DNA from: Hevea brasiliensis | Taxonomy: Eukaryota > Streptophyta > Magnoliopsida > Malpighiales > Euphorbiaceae | Length of the DNA stretch: 64,000 nucleotides | NCBI RefSeq assembly: GCF_030052815.1 | Contig: NC_079496.1 | Coordinates: forward strand, 13,593,100 to 13,657,099 | Reading direction: 5' to 3' | Shown: positions 1 to 12,500 of the stretch, one piece after another | Layout of the letters: each line of letters opens with the position of its first letter | Numbering within the stretch: the first letter of the stretch is position 1 | Program-made: the position numbers and the translations under genes | The notes under the pieces: model-generated | What the model was told of the DNA's origin: nothing | Databases searched by the model: none | The model's input: the letters and a program-made list of their open reading frames with translations, nothing else

Positions 1-3000
1 AACTAGTCCATTAGGACAAGAGGTCCGGGTCAACAGAATCTATAGAGACTATCCTTTAGTGATCCAAGGACATGTTTTTCTGTCAGATTTGATTGAAATG
101 CCCTTCAGAGATTATGATATCATCTTGGACATGGATTGGTTAGCCAAGCATCATGCCATGATTGACTGTAGACTGAAGACAGTCACTTTTGGTCTTCCTC
201 TGTATGGTGATTTGGTAATACATGGGGAGAGGCAGTTACTGCCATCAAACATCATTTCGGCTGCACTAGCCAGAAGGATGATCAGAAAAGGGTGTGAAGC
301 ATACTTGGCACATGTGATAGATACCCAAGTGGGGAGCCCAGCACTGAGGGACATCCCTACGGTATGTGACTTTTCGGATGTGTTTCCTGATGAATTGCCA
401 GGATTACCTCCAGAAAGAGAAGTGCAGTTTGAGATTGATGTCATGCCTGGTGTGGATCCAATCTCGATAACACCATATCGAATGGCACCAGCAGAATTGA
501 AAGAGTTGAAAGTGCAGTTGCAAGAGCTGCTTGACAAGGGCTTTATTCACCCTAGTGTGTCACCTTGGGGAGTGCCAGTGTTGTTTGTTAAGAAGAAAGA
601 TGGCACTCTCCGTTTATGTATTGACTACTGGAAGTTGAATAAGGTGACAATAAAGAACAGATATCCATTGCCTCGCATTGATGACTTGTTTGATCAGTTG
701 AGGGGTGCAGCTGTGTTCTCTAAAATTGACCTGAGATCAGGTTATTATCAGCTAAAAGTACAAGAGCAAAGTATTCCTAAAACTGCCTTTAGAACCCGCT
801 ATGGCCATTATGAGTTTTTGGTCATGCTATTCGGGTTAACTAATGCTCCGGCTGCTTTTATAGATCTGATGAATACTATCTTCAGACCATACCTCGACTA
901 GTTTGTTGTGGTATTCATAAATGATATATTGGTCTATTCGAGGAGTGCAAAAGAGCATGATAGACATCTGCAAATTGTACTGCAGACTTTGAGGGAGAAA
1001 CAGTTATACGCCAAATTGTCAAAGTGTGAGTTTACTGAAAGAAATATCCTTCTTGGGGCACGTAGTATCAGTAGAGGGCATCAAGGTAGATCCAAGTAAG
1101 ATAGAAGCTGTCCTTAATTGGAGACCTACCAGAAATATCACGGAGATTCGCAGTTTTCTGGGTTTAGCTAGATACTACCGCCGATTTGTGAAAGGGTTCT
1201 CCATATTGGCATCTCCATTGACCAAATTACTTAAAAAAGATGTGAAATTTCAGTGGACGGATAAATGCCAACAGAGTTTTGATGAGTTGAAGAGATGTTT
1301 AACTAAGGCTCCAGTCCTTACTTTACCTATCCCGGGTAAAGAGTATATTGTTTACAGCGATGCTTCTCACAATGGTTTAGGCTGTGTATTGATGCAAGGG
1401 AAGAATGTCATTGCCTATGCATCACGCCAGCTGAAACGCATGAGAGGAACTATCCGATACATGACTTGGAGCTAGTAGCTATTGTGTTCACTCTTAAGAT
1501 CTGGAGACACTATTTGTATGGGGAGAAATGCTACATTTACATAGATCATAAGAGTTTGAAGTATCTGGGTACTCAGAAGGAGTTGAATTTGAGATAGAGG
1601 AGATGGTTAGAGTTGATAAAAGACTATGATTGTCTGATAGACTATCAGCCAGGAAAAGCTAATGTTGTAGCTGACGCCTTAAGTTGCAAGACTATGGCAA
1701 GTCTACGGGTTTCTCTTTTGTCTATGGTACATGAGTTGAGAGTATTGCATGCCAGCTTAGAGATTAATGATGAGGGGCAAACAGCAGTCGCATGGCATGT
1801 GTAGCCAGTGTTGATTGATCAGATCAGAATGGCTGCTCAGAATGATCAGAAGTATCAGAAGTTGTTAGAAGAAGTTAGACACAACAAGAAACTAGAATTC
1901 TCAGTAAGAGATGATGGCCTATTGCTACACCAGGGCAGAATGTGCATTCCTAATAATGTTGATTTGAGGCAGATCATTTTGAAAGAAGCACATGAGTCTC
2001 CTTTTGCTATGCACCCTGGTGGCATAAAAATGTACAGAGGACTGAAAGAACATTACTGGTGGATGGGTATGAAAAAAGATGTGGCAGAATTTGTTTCCAA
2101 ATGCCTAACTTGTCAGCAAGTGAAGGTAGAGCATCAAGTAGCAGCTGGTTTGTTGCATCAAGTAGCAGTACCAGAATGGAAATGGGAGAGAATAACTATG
2201 GATTTTGTGATGGGACTTCCGAGGACATAGAAGAGTCATGATGCAGTATGGGTTATAGTTGACAGACTGACCAAGTCTACTCATTTTCTGCTAGTTCGGA
2301 TGGACTACAGTTTAGAAAGATTGGCCAAGTTGTACATTGATGAGATAGTAAGACTGTATGGAGTGCCAGTATCCATCGTATCAGACAGAGATCCTAGGTT
2401 CACTTTTAGATTCTGGGGTAGTCTTAGAGCCCTAGAAACTAGATTGAACTTCAGCACGGCATTCCACCCACAGACAGATGGCCAGTCTGAGAGAGTAATA
2501 CAGATATTGGAGGACATGCTACGGGCTTGTGTGATTGAGTTTGAGGGCAGTTGGGACACACACTTGCTTTTGATTGAGTTTGCTTATAACAATAGCTACC
2601 AATCAAGCATTAGAATGCCTCCATATGAAGCTTTGTATGGCAGGAAGTGTAGAACCCCATTGTGTTGGGAGGAGGTAGGTGAAAGAAAGATGATTGGGCC
2701 AGAAATTTTTCAGCAAACTGAAGAGAAAATCAGATTGATCAGAGATCGACGTAAGACTGTATCAGACCGTCAGAAGTCCTATATTGATCTGAAGAGAAGG
2801 GATATTGAATATGCAGTGGGTGACAAAGTATTCCTTCAAGGTTTCCCCTTGGAAGAGGATTATGAGATTCGACAGAAAGGGGAAACTGAGTCCTCGTTTC
2901 ATTGGGCCATATCAAGTTCTGGAGAGAGTGGGTCCCTTAGAATATTGTTTGGCACTACCTCTAGAGTTGGAGAAGATACATAAGGTCTTCCATGTGTCTA

Positions 3001-3195
3001 TGTAAAGGAGGTATCGATCAGACCCATCTCACGTACTACTAGTGGAGGAAATTGAAGTGAATCTAGACCTCACATATGAGGAAGAACCCATAGAGATTCT
3101 GGCTTTTAAGGTGAAGCAGCTACGAAACAAGCAGATATCATTAGTGAAAGTGCTGTGGAACCATCATTCGGGCCAGGAGGCTACTTGAGAATGAA
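1..3195 (+). pseudogene. Broken gypsy pol: protease, RT, RNase H, integrase, chromodomain (copy A)
   Basis: The first open stretch (to 901) covers the end of the protease ([17 protein letters not shown]) and the RT fingers ([20 protein letters not shown]). TAG stops lie at 899-901, 1595-1597, 1802-1804 and 2228-2230; at each the copy B codon is CAG. Frameshifts occur near 1030-1045 and 1430-1445 and near 2840. The RT active site that reads FIDD in copy B reads FIND here (Asn codon 920-922), so the first catalytic aspartate is lost. RNase H ([10 protein letters not shown]), the integrase zinc finger ([11 protein letters not shown], then CLTCQQ) and the integrase core (VSDRDPRF, HPQTDGQSER) are recognisable. 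The tail after about 2985 (HKVFHVSM, then DLTYEEEP) is the chromodomain region. It cannot make a working enzyme. Confidence 0.92.
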
Positions 3196-3270
3196 AGGAG
3201 GACATGAGGAGACAGCACCCACAGCTGTTCAGAGATTGATACCAGGTAAAATTTCGAGACGAAATTTATT

Positions 3271-3286
3271 TTAAGGGAGAGAGAAT
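3271..3286 (+). other. Polypurine tract, copy A
   Basis: A purine run (ttaagggagagagaat) abuts the 3' LTR that starts TGTAACACC at 3287. This is the expected position of the plus-strand primer. Copy B has the equivalent tract beside its own 3' LTR. Confidence 0.8.
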
Positions 3287-6200
3287 TGTAACACCCCTAT
3301 TTACACAGCCTTGTATATTTCACTGTTCTGGTGACCGGTGTCAATCTAGACAATTAAGAGAAGTAGAACCACGTCTAAGACACGTAGATAAGCCCTGAAC
3401 ACAAATAATTAGTAATTGCCATATATTTAAGTACAAAGAAGAAAAACAGAACACAAGAAGTAAATGAGCCGGGAGTCACAGCGATGGGTGACCTTCTCGG
3501 GAAGGATTGCGAGGTCGATCTAAACTCAAATTTTGAATCGTAAAATGTGACGCTGCGGTCCTTGGGACTATTACGAACACAGTGGAAAAGAGAAAATCAT
3601 AGAAAAGAATTGTTAAGCAGGTCAAATAATTAGGTTAGGGATCCAGAAGAAATATCAAATAACTTACAAACCGAATTGAACCAGCGAGGGGCAATTTGGT
3701 CAGTTCACCCCTAGAGCTGATACCTGACCTAACTGTCCAATAAAATTGAAGAAAAGAAAATTTCAGAATCAAGAATTAAATTAAAGAACTAATGGAAAAA
3801 TAAAGGAGAAAAAGAAAAGAATATTTGAATAATGACATCACCAAATGACATAAGATATGACATCAAAATTAGTTTTAATTTAATTAACCAATTTGACTAA
3901 GTCAAAATTTGCATAAATACACATAAAATGAAAAAAACTAAAAAATAAAAAGGACCCATCTTCTTCCCTAGCCATAGCTCTCTCTTTCTCTCCTAATTCT
4001 CTCTCAAATTCCCACCATGAAAGCTTAATGTCAAGCTTTCTAAACCCTAAATTCAACCCTAAATCCCTTACTTCTCTTAAAGAAAAGTTGTTATTGAACC
4101 TTGAGAAGAAGCTTGAGTAAGAAAGAAAAAAGGAAAAAGAGAAGAAATTGGTTGAGTGAAGTTTACGTGGAGGTTAGCAATTTACTTTGAAATTTTAGTT
4201 TCTTATTTGTGTGTTTAGCTCAAGTAACTTAGAGTTTAACTTAAAATCAAAAGAAAATATTTGTTGGAGGACCAAATGTGAAATTCGTCCAGCTAGGGTT
4301 AGGGTTTGTTATGAATGAGTTTGATGGTTTTGAGTGGCTATTTGAGGTGAATTAGATGTGTAGAACATGAATACACACTTTAAATTGCATTAGATTGAGC
4401 TTTGTGTGTAGCTAGGGTTTTGAGCATGTGAAAAATTGAAGAAAAATTTGAGAATTAGCCAAATGATGTTATTGACCTTATTTGAGTAGAGAAATGGTCA
4501 ATTGTGACCATTTGTGGTGTGTATGAATTGTTGGAAACAAGTTTAAATTCAAATTAGAGAGGGTCAATCTGCAGGCAGCATGACCTAGGTCCCTTTCAGA
4601 GACCAAAACTGAAAATTTACCTACCCAATTAGTGTGAGTCCAATTGTTAATAAAACTAGATACAAAATGGCACATTTTTCATTTGGGAATCATGCCCAGA
4701 AAGTGACCATAACTTAGTGAACAATTAGGTTAAATCTAGATTGGGCACACTGACCTGTACAAAAATGATCAAATGAACAGTAGTTACGTAAATGACCATA
4801 ACTTGGTCTAGGAATGTCAAAATGACCTGAATTTTTACCAGTAGAAAGCTGAGACATAGGCCTACAACTTTCATGAAGAAAATAAACCCAAATTTTGACC
4901 ATAACCTATTTGAAAATCTACTTGTAGTCAACCACAAAAATTACCAAAATCCAAAATTTACCCAGAATTCTGGGTAACCCCAAATCCGGCTAGCCATGTT
5001 CAAATGGCTATAACTTAGGCTACAAAACTCCAAATGGAGTGATTCAAAAAGGGAAATAAATTTAAGACAATAAGAAACAACTTCTATGAAGAAAACTTAG
5101 CAAATTATCACAACAACATGACCAATGGAATAGTGCAATACTGAACACCAAAACTGAAAATTTGAAATTTGTGCCTAAGAGACTTGAAGTTTGAGAAAAC
5201 AACCAAAACCAACAAATTAGGTAACCAAAATGTGGTTTGTGGGTGAAATTAGAATTTTCATACCTATTAAGCATTAGAAAGTCAACAAATTGACTTGAAT
5301 AGTATCGTAAATAGTAACCCCAAAATACAAATTTCAAAGAACGTCAAATTAAGCATATTAAAGTTAGTTTTGAAATTATTTTTGGACTTATTATAATTTA
5401 TGGTACTGAAACACTGTGAAACTGTGTGTTTCAGTTGAAAAGAATACAGGGAAAGAACCCGAGGCATCGAGTCAAGGCCAAGTGGTGACTCACATTAAGT
5501 TTGTGTACAACATAGAAATTTCGGTAAATTTTCTTCTACAAATTGTTTTGAATGAATTGTGACATTAAATTGTGAATTAATGTATTGAAATGTTTATTAT
5601 GCTTTTGACTTAAATTGTTGAAAGTTTACTTGTATGTGTTTGAAATGGCAATAAATATTTAGTAAATTGTTAAGATAGTTTTGAAACCACAATGTCATAA
5701 CCATATATTTGAATACCTCACTAGCAGACTAGTGGAAAGAAATAGTTTCGAATTTTGATTCCCTCTCTGGCTAAAGTGTTGAGGTGTGTGCCTTGTGATT
5801 TCTCGTAAGCCTTCGGCTATTGAGATGAATATGTTTCGAATGACATGATATAACTATGTGTTTTTATGAAATTTGTTTTGAGATTTCCTAAATGAGATTG
5901 TTTGAACTAAAAATTTATAAATCATGTTTTGTATCTGTTTTCATGTTCAGTTCAATATTTGAATAAGTATGATTTAAATTATGCCTAAATTTTATTTTAA
6001 TATGTTGTGCATCACTGAGTCATAGTACTCAGCGATGGCTGTTATTGCTGTCACAGATATAGAGACTAGAGGAGTAGCAGAGTGAGCTACTGAGGATCTT
6101 GAAGCCACCTTTCCTGAAGTTTTATCGGGTATAAATTTATACCCTAAATGTAATGTTTATATTTGTGTATGTAACTGTATGTATATAGAAAAACTGATCA

Positions 6201-6681
6201 TGAGCAATTGTATAAAGTTGTAATAATATCATTTTGGATTTGCTAATGTAAAGTGGTTGATAAATGTAATTTGTTTTTACTTTAATGAAAAATGAATAGA
6301 AATATTGAGTTGTGAATTATTGATTTGAATTTTGGAGTTTGTGAAATGATGTTGAAGTTTGTTGTGGTAGTTGTTGAGTTGATGAAATAAATTATTGAAA
6401 GTATTTTTACAGGTTTGTGAAGAATTGTTTTCTTAAAATACAGACGGCACTCTGCCAAAATTTTTCCAAAAATTGTGTAAAAATAAAAATGGACAAAAAT
6501 TTTAGCTAGCTTTTAAACTTATATTAAATGTAAGAAAATGCTCACCACTTCCAAAAAGTAAGAAAAAGGTTTTTAAAATCCCTTGTAGGGTACTTAATGA
6601 GTTATTGGTAGGTGAAGTACGGTAGTTCATTAGGTATTCTACGGGATCATGTTATGCCTTACAGAGGGGTAAGGTGTGACA
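3287..6681 (+). repeat. 3' LTR of Tekay copy A (3395 bp)
   Basis: It starts TGTAACACCCC after the purine tract and ends GGTAAGGTGTGACA. Both ends match the LTRs of copy B and solo LTR C read in reverse. No gene is seen in it; its short reading frames are not conserved among LTR copies. The last about 140 bp (closely similar in all copies) include the palindromic end that is inverted-duplicated in copy B. On the minus strand the part 4450-5330 shows the same degenerate repeat blocks described for copy B's LTR. Confidence 0.9.
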
Positions 6682-6682
6682 T

Positions 6683-6913
6683 TTGCACTGTGATAGTGAA
6701 GCTACTATGTCTAGAGCACTTAGCAAGATTTATAATGGTAAGTTTAGACACATTGCTTTAAGACATGATTATGTTAGACAACTAATTTCTGATGGTATCA
6801 TCATAGTTGTTTATATTAGATCAAAGAATAATCTTACTAACCCATTAACCAAAGGGCACCTAAGGGATATGATTAGTAGCACTACATGTGCGATGGGTCT
6901 AAAATTTTTTTGA
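6683..6913 (+). pseudogene. Copia RNase H, C-terminal fragment
   Basis: The 76 residues are the end of a Ty1/copia polyprotein: a CDSEATMSRA motif, then NGKFRHIALRHDYVRQLI, then NLTNPLTKGHLRD. Family members usually read CDS.A...A.......SRHI.LRH..VR...., with a final ADPLTK motif. The upstream part was displaced by copy A. It ends at a TGA at 6911-6913, the probable natural polyprotein end. The lineage within copia is not fixed by this fragment. Confidence 0.85.
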
Positions 6914-7456
6914 CTTATCACTAGTGATGGGAACCTTACCTTTCTTATTGCTTAGCAATTTTAAAGGTTTAAAAGGTAATAACAAGTTATAGTTTGTGAC
7001 AGTTTGCAAGCACTAAAAATTAAGTAGTGCTTAAGAAAAATAGTTTGAGTATTTATTACTCTTTATGAAAATACTAGGTTTGGTTTAGAACCAAGAAGTT
7101 CTTAATTGTGATTTTGTTTAAATTTCACCTATGTAAACACAAGAAATGGTGCCACTTTTGTCAAAGTTTGGATAATAAAACTTTGTAAGTGTTTATGAAT
7201 TTAGGAAGTAGCACAAGGCCATAATATAGTGCTAAAGGTCACAGTGAATATATTAAAGAAGTTAATAAGATTTATATGTATGGTATTTCAAATTTTATCA
7301 ATATAGAAATTATGGTTTAATATTTAAATATAACCATTGATTTCGATAAGATTTTGAAATATTTATACTAATAGTGGGTTTAAGTTGAAAGACACCTTCT
7401 TTATGCATAAATCTTAATTCATGTTGGTTGTGCTTATCACTAATTAAGTGGCAGAT
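6914..7456 (+). other. Copia 3' non-coding region
   Basis: AT-rich sequence between the end of pol and the 3' LTR. I see no reading frame or other signal. A short purine-rich stretch (aagtggcagat) lies against the LTR and is the likely polypurine tract. Confidence 0.5.
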
Positions 7457-7922
7457 TGTTAGAAATAGTTAGTGATAGGAAATGTTGTCCCATTTTGAAA
7501 GAGTGTATATGTTCTAAGAAGTATAAGTGACTAGATATAATTATTCTAAGAGATATGAAGTGAATTATTGCATCTGTTCTTTTAAGGTGCAAGTGAACAG
7601 ATATAATTGTTCTAATAAATATAAAGTGAATTATTGTATCTGTTCAAAGAGGACCAAATGCTTTATAAATATCAGTTTGAATAGAAATCTATTAACTCTT
7701 TCTCTTCTATCTCTTCTTTTCATTTCTACTTACAATCAACATTATTATTCTTTAATTCGTGCTTGGGAGAATTATAGAATTGTTGTCTAGAATTCTATTT
7801 TGGCTTTGTTATCCTAAAAAGATCTACCCAAACTACCTGACAGCAACATAATGGAGGGCATAATTCCCTTAATGAGAGTAACTATATGATCAAAGCCTAT
7901 TGTTATTGTTATTTTTCTAACC
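7457..7922 (+). repeat. 3' LTR of the plus-strand copia element
   Basis: It starts TGTTAGAAATAG and ends TTTTTCTAACC. The ends form an inverted repeat (TGTTAGAAA against TTTCTAACC); the expected final A has become C. It carries an internal tandem duplication at 7525-7645. A following tract of T and C with a TATAAATA-like stretch (TTTATAAATATCAG, 7660-7674) suggests the promoter and transcript start. Confidence 0.75.
7525..7645 (+). repeat. Tandem 47-bp duplication in copia LTR U3
   Basis: Two 47-bp copies (7533-7579 and 7599-7645), 66 bp apart, each running from agatataatt to atctgttc with a few substitutions. The edges are also inverted relative to each other (gaacagatataatt against aattattgtatctgttc). 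It lies just upstream of the TATA-like stretch, as LTR enhancer duplications do. The regulatory role is inferred. Confidence 0.7.
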
Positions 7923-8324
7923 GCGATTGCAAAAAATATATTCATCCAAAATTTATTTTGAAAGGATCCAAAACTGAAACATCTCTATTAATCAATGAGC
8001 AAAGCCATTGAGTTAGGAATAGCAAACCGACTTCCCACCATCTAATAAATCAACACCAAATTTGCTAGGAAAAATTACAACAAAGAAACAAGTGTGAGAC
8101 TAATTCATCTAGGCTAGAATGGTGAGGACATCTATTATGGTCTAAAGATAAAATTCTCAGCTTGTAAAGCCATTCCTGTGAGCACAACCTCTCATGACAA
8201 GCTAACAACACCATTAACTTAACTTTAGGAGATGCAAGACCCAATTGTATATTAGGAAAATTGGGAAGATCTTGTTAATTGGCATCCAAGAGGCACTGTA
8301 AATGGATCTAACTATGAAAGAACC
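7923..8324 (-). mobile_element. LINE fragment: zinc-finger region after the RT
   Basis: Read on the minus strand it gives MVLLACHERLCSQEWLYK, LSLDHNRCPH and VSHLFLCCNFS, the zf-RVT pattern (Leu-rich, Cys..Cys, then HLF..C) at the C-terminus of plant LINE ORF2. There are several stops and frameshifts. This piece is the direct continuation of the LINE at 50124-52790: the copia element with TSD GAACC lies exactly between them. Its left end is cut by the plus-strand copia LTR. Confidence 0.78.
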
Positions 8325-9490
8325 TGTTGTCCCTTGAGCAACCCAAGAGGGGGGTGAATTGGGTACTAATTGAAAATTTTGGAAGCTAAAAAAATTTAAT
8401 GAAAATAAAAACAAGGAAGAGAGAAAAGAATGATGGTAGACACAAGGATTTATAAAGTTCCAGTTATCTAAACCTACGTCCACTCCTTAAGACCCTCCTT
8501 GAGAGTTAGCTCCATTATAATTCTTCTTTGGGTGAAGAATAAACCCCTTACAAAATCATAAGAGCAAACTCTTGCTCTTTTATAATTCCTTTTTCTCACA
8601 AGAGCAATTTAATGCTCTATCACACTCAAGTTACAATAAATACTCTCAACAACTTTAAACTCACTCTGTAAACCTAAAAATTATAGCTCAAATAAACAAG
8701 TTCTCAAGAACTAATTATGGAAGCTCAAGTTCTAGAAAGAGAAATAATGAAAAGCTTTAGAATGTAATAAATTCTCAAAAATCAGTTGTTGCAATGTTCA
8801 TCTAGTCATAAATAGTCTCTATTTATTGTTTTGGCAAGAAAATAACCATCAAGGGTGCATTAAATGCAAATATAGCCTTTTAATTACCTAAAACCCCATT
8901 TTATCAAGTTATAGAAACTCAGGTTCAGCTATAGAAATCCCTTACTTTGGCTTATGAAGGTAGAGGCGCCAAAAACTTACTTTTGAAAACTTGACTTCGG
9001 CTACCGAAGTTCCCGACTTTGGCTGTCGAAGTCCTCTATGGACAGAAATGCAAAAAAGTTTTAAAAACTCATAAATTTTTATCCCGAACTCAGATTTTCG
9101 ATCCATTTAAATTGTTAGAAAGCTAATTTAATAAACTTTTCAACAAAAACACTTTCAAAACCAAATTTTGCATTTTTCAAAAGTGAAATTTTCATTTTAC
9201 TCTCCCTTAGTTAAGAAATAGGTAAAAACATGAACACTAAGAATTTTGAAAATACCTAGACTAGAGCTAACACAATTAGTTAATTGAGATTTACAAAATT
9301 AAAATTTACATAGTAGTATCTCCTTGATCTTTGTTTTAATTTTTTGATCTCTTTCAATCTTGAAATTGAAATAGTTTCACATTTTTAAACTTGAGACGTA
9401 TAATCTTAGCACAAACACTTTCAAGGTAGATTAGTAGCACACTAATTATTTATTATCATCAAAACATGGATTATGACCCTAGATCCAACA
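8325..9490 (-). repeat. 3' LTR of the Sirevirus-type copia element
   Basis: In element sense it starts TGTTGGATCTAGGG at 9490 and ends GGGACAACA at 8325. It pairs with 48947-50118. At 8930-9030 it carries imperfect palindromes, the clearest being ACTTCGGCTACCGAAGT (8994-9010). No gene is seen. Confidence 0.9.
8930..9030. repeat. Palindrome cluster in copia LTR
   Basis: ACTTCGG-CTA-CCGAAGT at 8994-9010 has perfect 7-base arms. A second copy follows (GACTTTGGCTGTCGAAGTC, 9015-9033) and a weaker one precedes. The matching part of the other LTR (49550-49660) keeps the arrangement with more decay. Confidence 0.7.
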
Positions 9491-9505
9491 ATCTCTCCCT
9501 TTTTG
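9491..9505 (-). other. Polypurine tract, copia element
   Basis: On the minus strand AAAAAGGGAGAGAT directly precedes the TGTTGGATC start of the 3' LTR. Confidence 0.8.
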
Positions 9506-12500
9506 ATGATGATAAATAATTAGTGGATGAAGGAGATCAAGCACAAGTGAAGTGTGTGTTTTTCAAAAATTCTTCCTGTTAATGTACTCCTCTTTTCAAA
9601 AACAATTTACACTTTAATAAATAGAATTTGGAGAGCACATAAAAGTGGTTTTAACCCAATGAATGCAATACCATGATGTCATGGGTTCTAAATAAATGAT
9701 GATGCAAAAAGCATTACTAAATCCACAATAATTCAATAGATCAAAATATATCATAAATATACTAAGAAAAAGCATCATCAAAAAAATCAATATGGCTAAA
9801 AACATGTATCACAATTAAAAACATGTGAAACCTATAAATATACATCTACTAGCTAAACATAAGGAAAACATCCATTATCTACATATCTCCCCCTTTTGGC
9901 ATCATCAAAACACTCAACAAAAGGGAAGATTTACAAAACAAAAAGTTAGCAAAAGACAGTAGAAAAGGAAGTCAGGTCTTTGGAGGAGGTGGAGTAGCTG
10001 TGTCTGATGGAGGAGTACTAGAGGCCATATGCTGAAGAAGTGAGAAGTGGAGTATTGGGAGGAGGAGTTTGCGTAGGTGGACCTCTACTAGACTCTCCCC
10101 TAGGACATTTACCACAAGCACTCTTTTTACCCATATAGAAGAGAAAAAGAGTATAGAGATAAAGATACTACAGACAACAAACATAGAGAAGCCATGTCTT
10201 AGATAAATGCATCATAAAGATATTGATCAAATCATAATAGCACATAAGTGATATCAAAACAGGGTACATTTGTGCAAAAAGAAGAAGGTAGTTGCAATTG
10301 CTCACACAGGAAATATATAGAGCATAATAAAAGCAAAAACCAATCCTAGATCACAAATAACACAACCAAACCCAAAGCTTGTTAAAGATAGCATAGGGAT
10401 ATGTACTAATATCAAGATAGAATCACAAAGCCATTAAGCTCACAAAAAGTATTAGATATCCCAAATCAAAAAAACTTTACAAGAATTTTGCAACTTTTAG
10501 CAATGTGATACAAATCAGCAATACAAAGTATAATTATAGCAAGATTTAGTTGCAACATAGAATTTTATGTTTGTGGCATAAAGAAATTCAAGACAAGCTA
10601 AAAAGAATGCAAAAACATAGAGCTCAAAAGCCAATAAATCATGATCACAAGTCTTGTCAACAAGAGTTTATCTCATATCAGTCATAAATACATAAGGAAG
10701 TTTGGGAAACAAGGGTTTAGCAAGGTACTAAAATTAGTAGAGCAAAGAGAAATTTTAAAAGATAAACTATAGCAATCTAGCAGCAAGAGCATCACAAGGC
10801 ACAAACTCACCAAAAACGGATTTTCAAATGAAGATGAATGGAAACACAAGAGGAATTTACCGACATAACACAATTAAAACAATTTAGCTAAAAAAGCAAT
10901 TTGTAAAGGTATAATCAATAGGCATAACTAATGCAAGACTGATTCTTTAAAATAGTAACAATATCATATTATAGAGAGAGTACAAAACCAAGGTGTAATC
11001 AAACCAAAATAGAATATACTTTAGGTATGAAGACAATATATATCTATAAGACATAAATCAAACGTCTATAGATTTTGGCATATTGTGCAAATCAAACAAC
11101 ATTTTAGCAAATATATTCTCAAATTAATGTCCTATTGTAAGTAAATTTCTAATCACATATTGACAAACCTAGGTTTTTCATACGAAAAACTCAAACAATG
11201 AACTCAACTCAAGTTTGAGAAAAAAAAATTATAAAAGAACACATGTAAGAGCAACCAGTTGTAAGAGTGTATGTTTGGTCAAGAAATAATTTGATTTTTA
11301 GAAATTCTTTTTTTTTTATAAAAACAAGTAAATTCTGATTAAAACCTCAAACTGAAAACTGATAATGAGCAAAGCAAATGTTATTATTAAGCTCAGCCCC
11401 AAAGAATAAACTTAAGGAATTATGAAAACAAAAAAGAGTTGCCCATCAAGAAAATTTTTCATCAAACAAAAATAATGTTGCTAAACTGGTGTGGTTTAAA
11501 ATTCAATTAAAACTAACCCATTATGAAAGCCAGCAATTAAACTAGATATCAAAAAAATCATGCGAGAATAAAAAATTGCATATATATATATATATATATA
11601 CAAAATCATAACAATAATGTTATGTTCATATGAGTAACAAGCCACACATGTATGGGAAACAACAAACTTGAAACCTAGAGATATGTTCATTTCTTTTTCT
11701 TTTTTTTTTTTTTGAACATAAGTTGTGTATTTATAAAAATACAAGCCAAAGGTTGTATCATATAAGCAAAAATTACTGAAGTAGCACAAATAATTAAACA
11801 GGCATTTCATAATAATGGCTCAAGCATGGACACAAAATCTCAATAATCATAGTTAATAGAAATAAATAGAAAATTCAATAACAAGGCAAAAAAAAAAAAA
11901 AAAAACCTTACCGAAGAAAATGAAATGCGAAAATCCGAGAAAAAAGAAATAGAGTAGCCCACAATCCAAAACTTCCAAGAAACTAGCAAATTTCATAATA
12001 AAGCACTAATAAAGATCATACAAACAAGATTTAAATTGATGGTTTTGAATAAAAAGGGTAGAATAAAAAAATACCCAGATGTAGCAAAGAGTTTACAGAA
12101 AACCCTAAAGGAGTTGAATGTAGCTTTGAAAAACAAGTTTGAAAGGAGATTTAGAATGTAGAAAGAAAAAATTTAGTGATTATTGAGTGTTTTTGAATAG
12201 AGAAGGAAAAAGAAAGAGAGTTTTGAAAATGAGGGAGAGAGAGCGCATGAGAAAAGCAATAGAGGGAGAATGAACTGATGAAAAAGAATTTTGGGGTCTT
12301 TTAAAAACTCAGGTTTGGCAGTCAGAACTAAGGATTTTGGCTGTCACTCTTGGTTTTGCCAATTTTTTAAAAAACTGGAATTTAGGAGGTTCGGCTACCG
12401 AAACTTGAAGTTTCGATTGCCACTTTGCTTATTGCCCATTTTTTTTTTTCAAAAGAAGGTATTGAGAGGATTCAACAGCCAAAGGACTATGTTTCAGCTG

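Larger units (their letters stand above)
1..6681 (+). mobile_element. Ty3/gypsy Tekay-type chromovirus, copy A, 5' part outside window
   Basis: The window opens inside the protease region of this element. Protease, RT, RNase H, integrase and a chromodomain-type tail follow in gypsy order to about 3195, then a purine-rich tract and a 3.4-kb 3' LTR. The pol sequence matches copy B at 20760-24180 closely along its length, so both belong to one family. The long LTR, the gypsy order and the C-terminal chromodomain place it in the Tekay (Del) chromoviruses. It is inserted in a copia element, whose RNase H code resumes at 6682. The first base of the TSD partner is outside the window. Gag, PBS and 5' LTR are not visible. 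Confidence 0.9.
6682..7922 (+). mobile_element. 3' end of a Ty1/copia element (plus strand)
   Basis: It holds the C-terminal RNase H code, about 540 bp of non-coding sequence, and a 466-bp 3' LTR. Tekay copy A has inserted just before the visible RNase H code, so the rest lies left of the window. The LTR end at 7922 joins directly to LINE sequence that codes on the other strand, so this copia element inserted into the LINE. Confidence 0.85.

Noticed and set aside
9614..11810. Several short minus-strand frames in the copia 3' region
   Set aside because: AT-rich, no motif, not colinear with a known Sirevirus ORF apart from the weak 38-codon start noted at 10018-10134.
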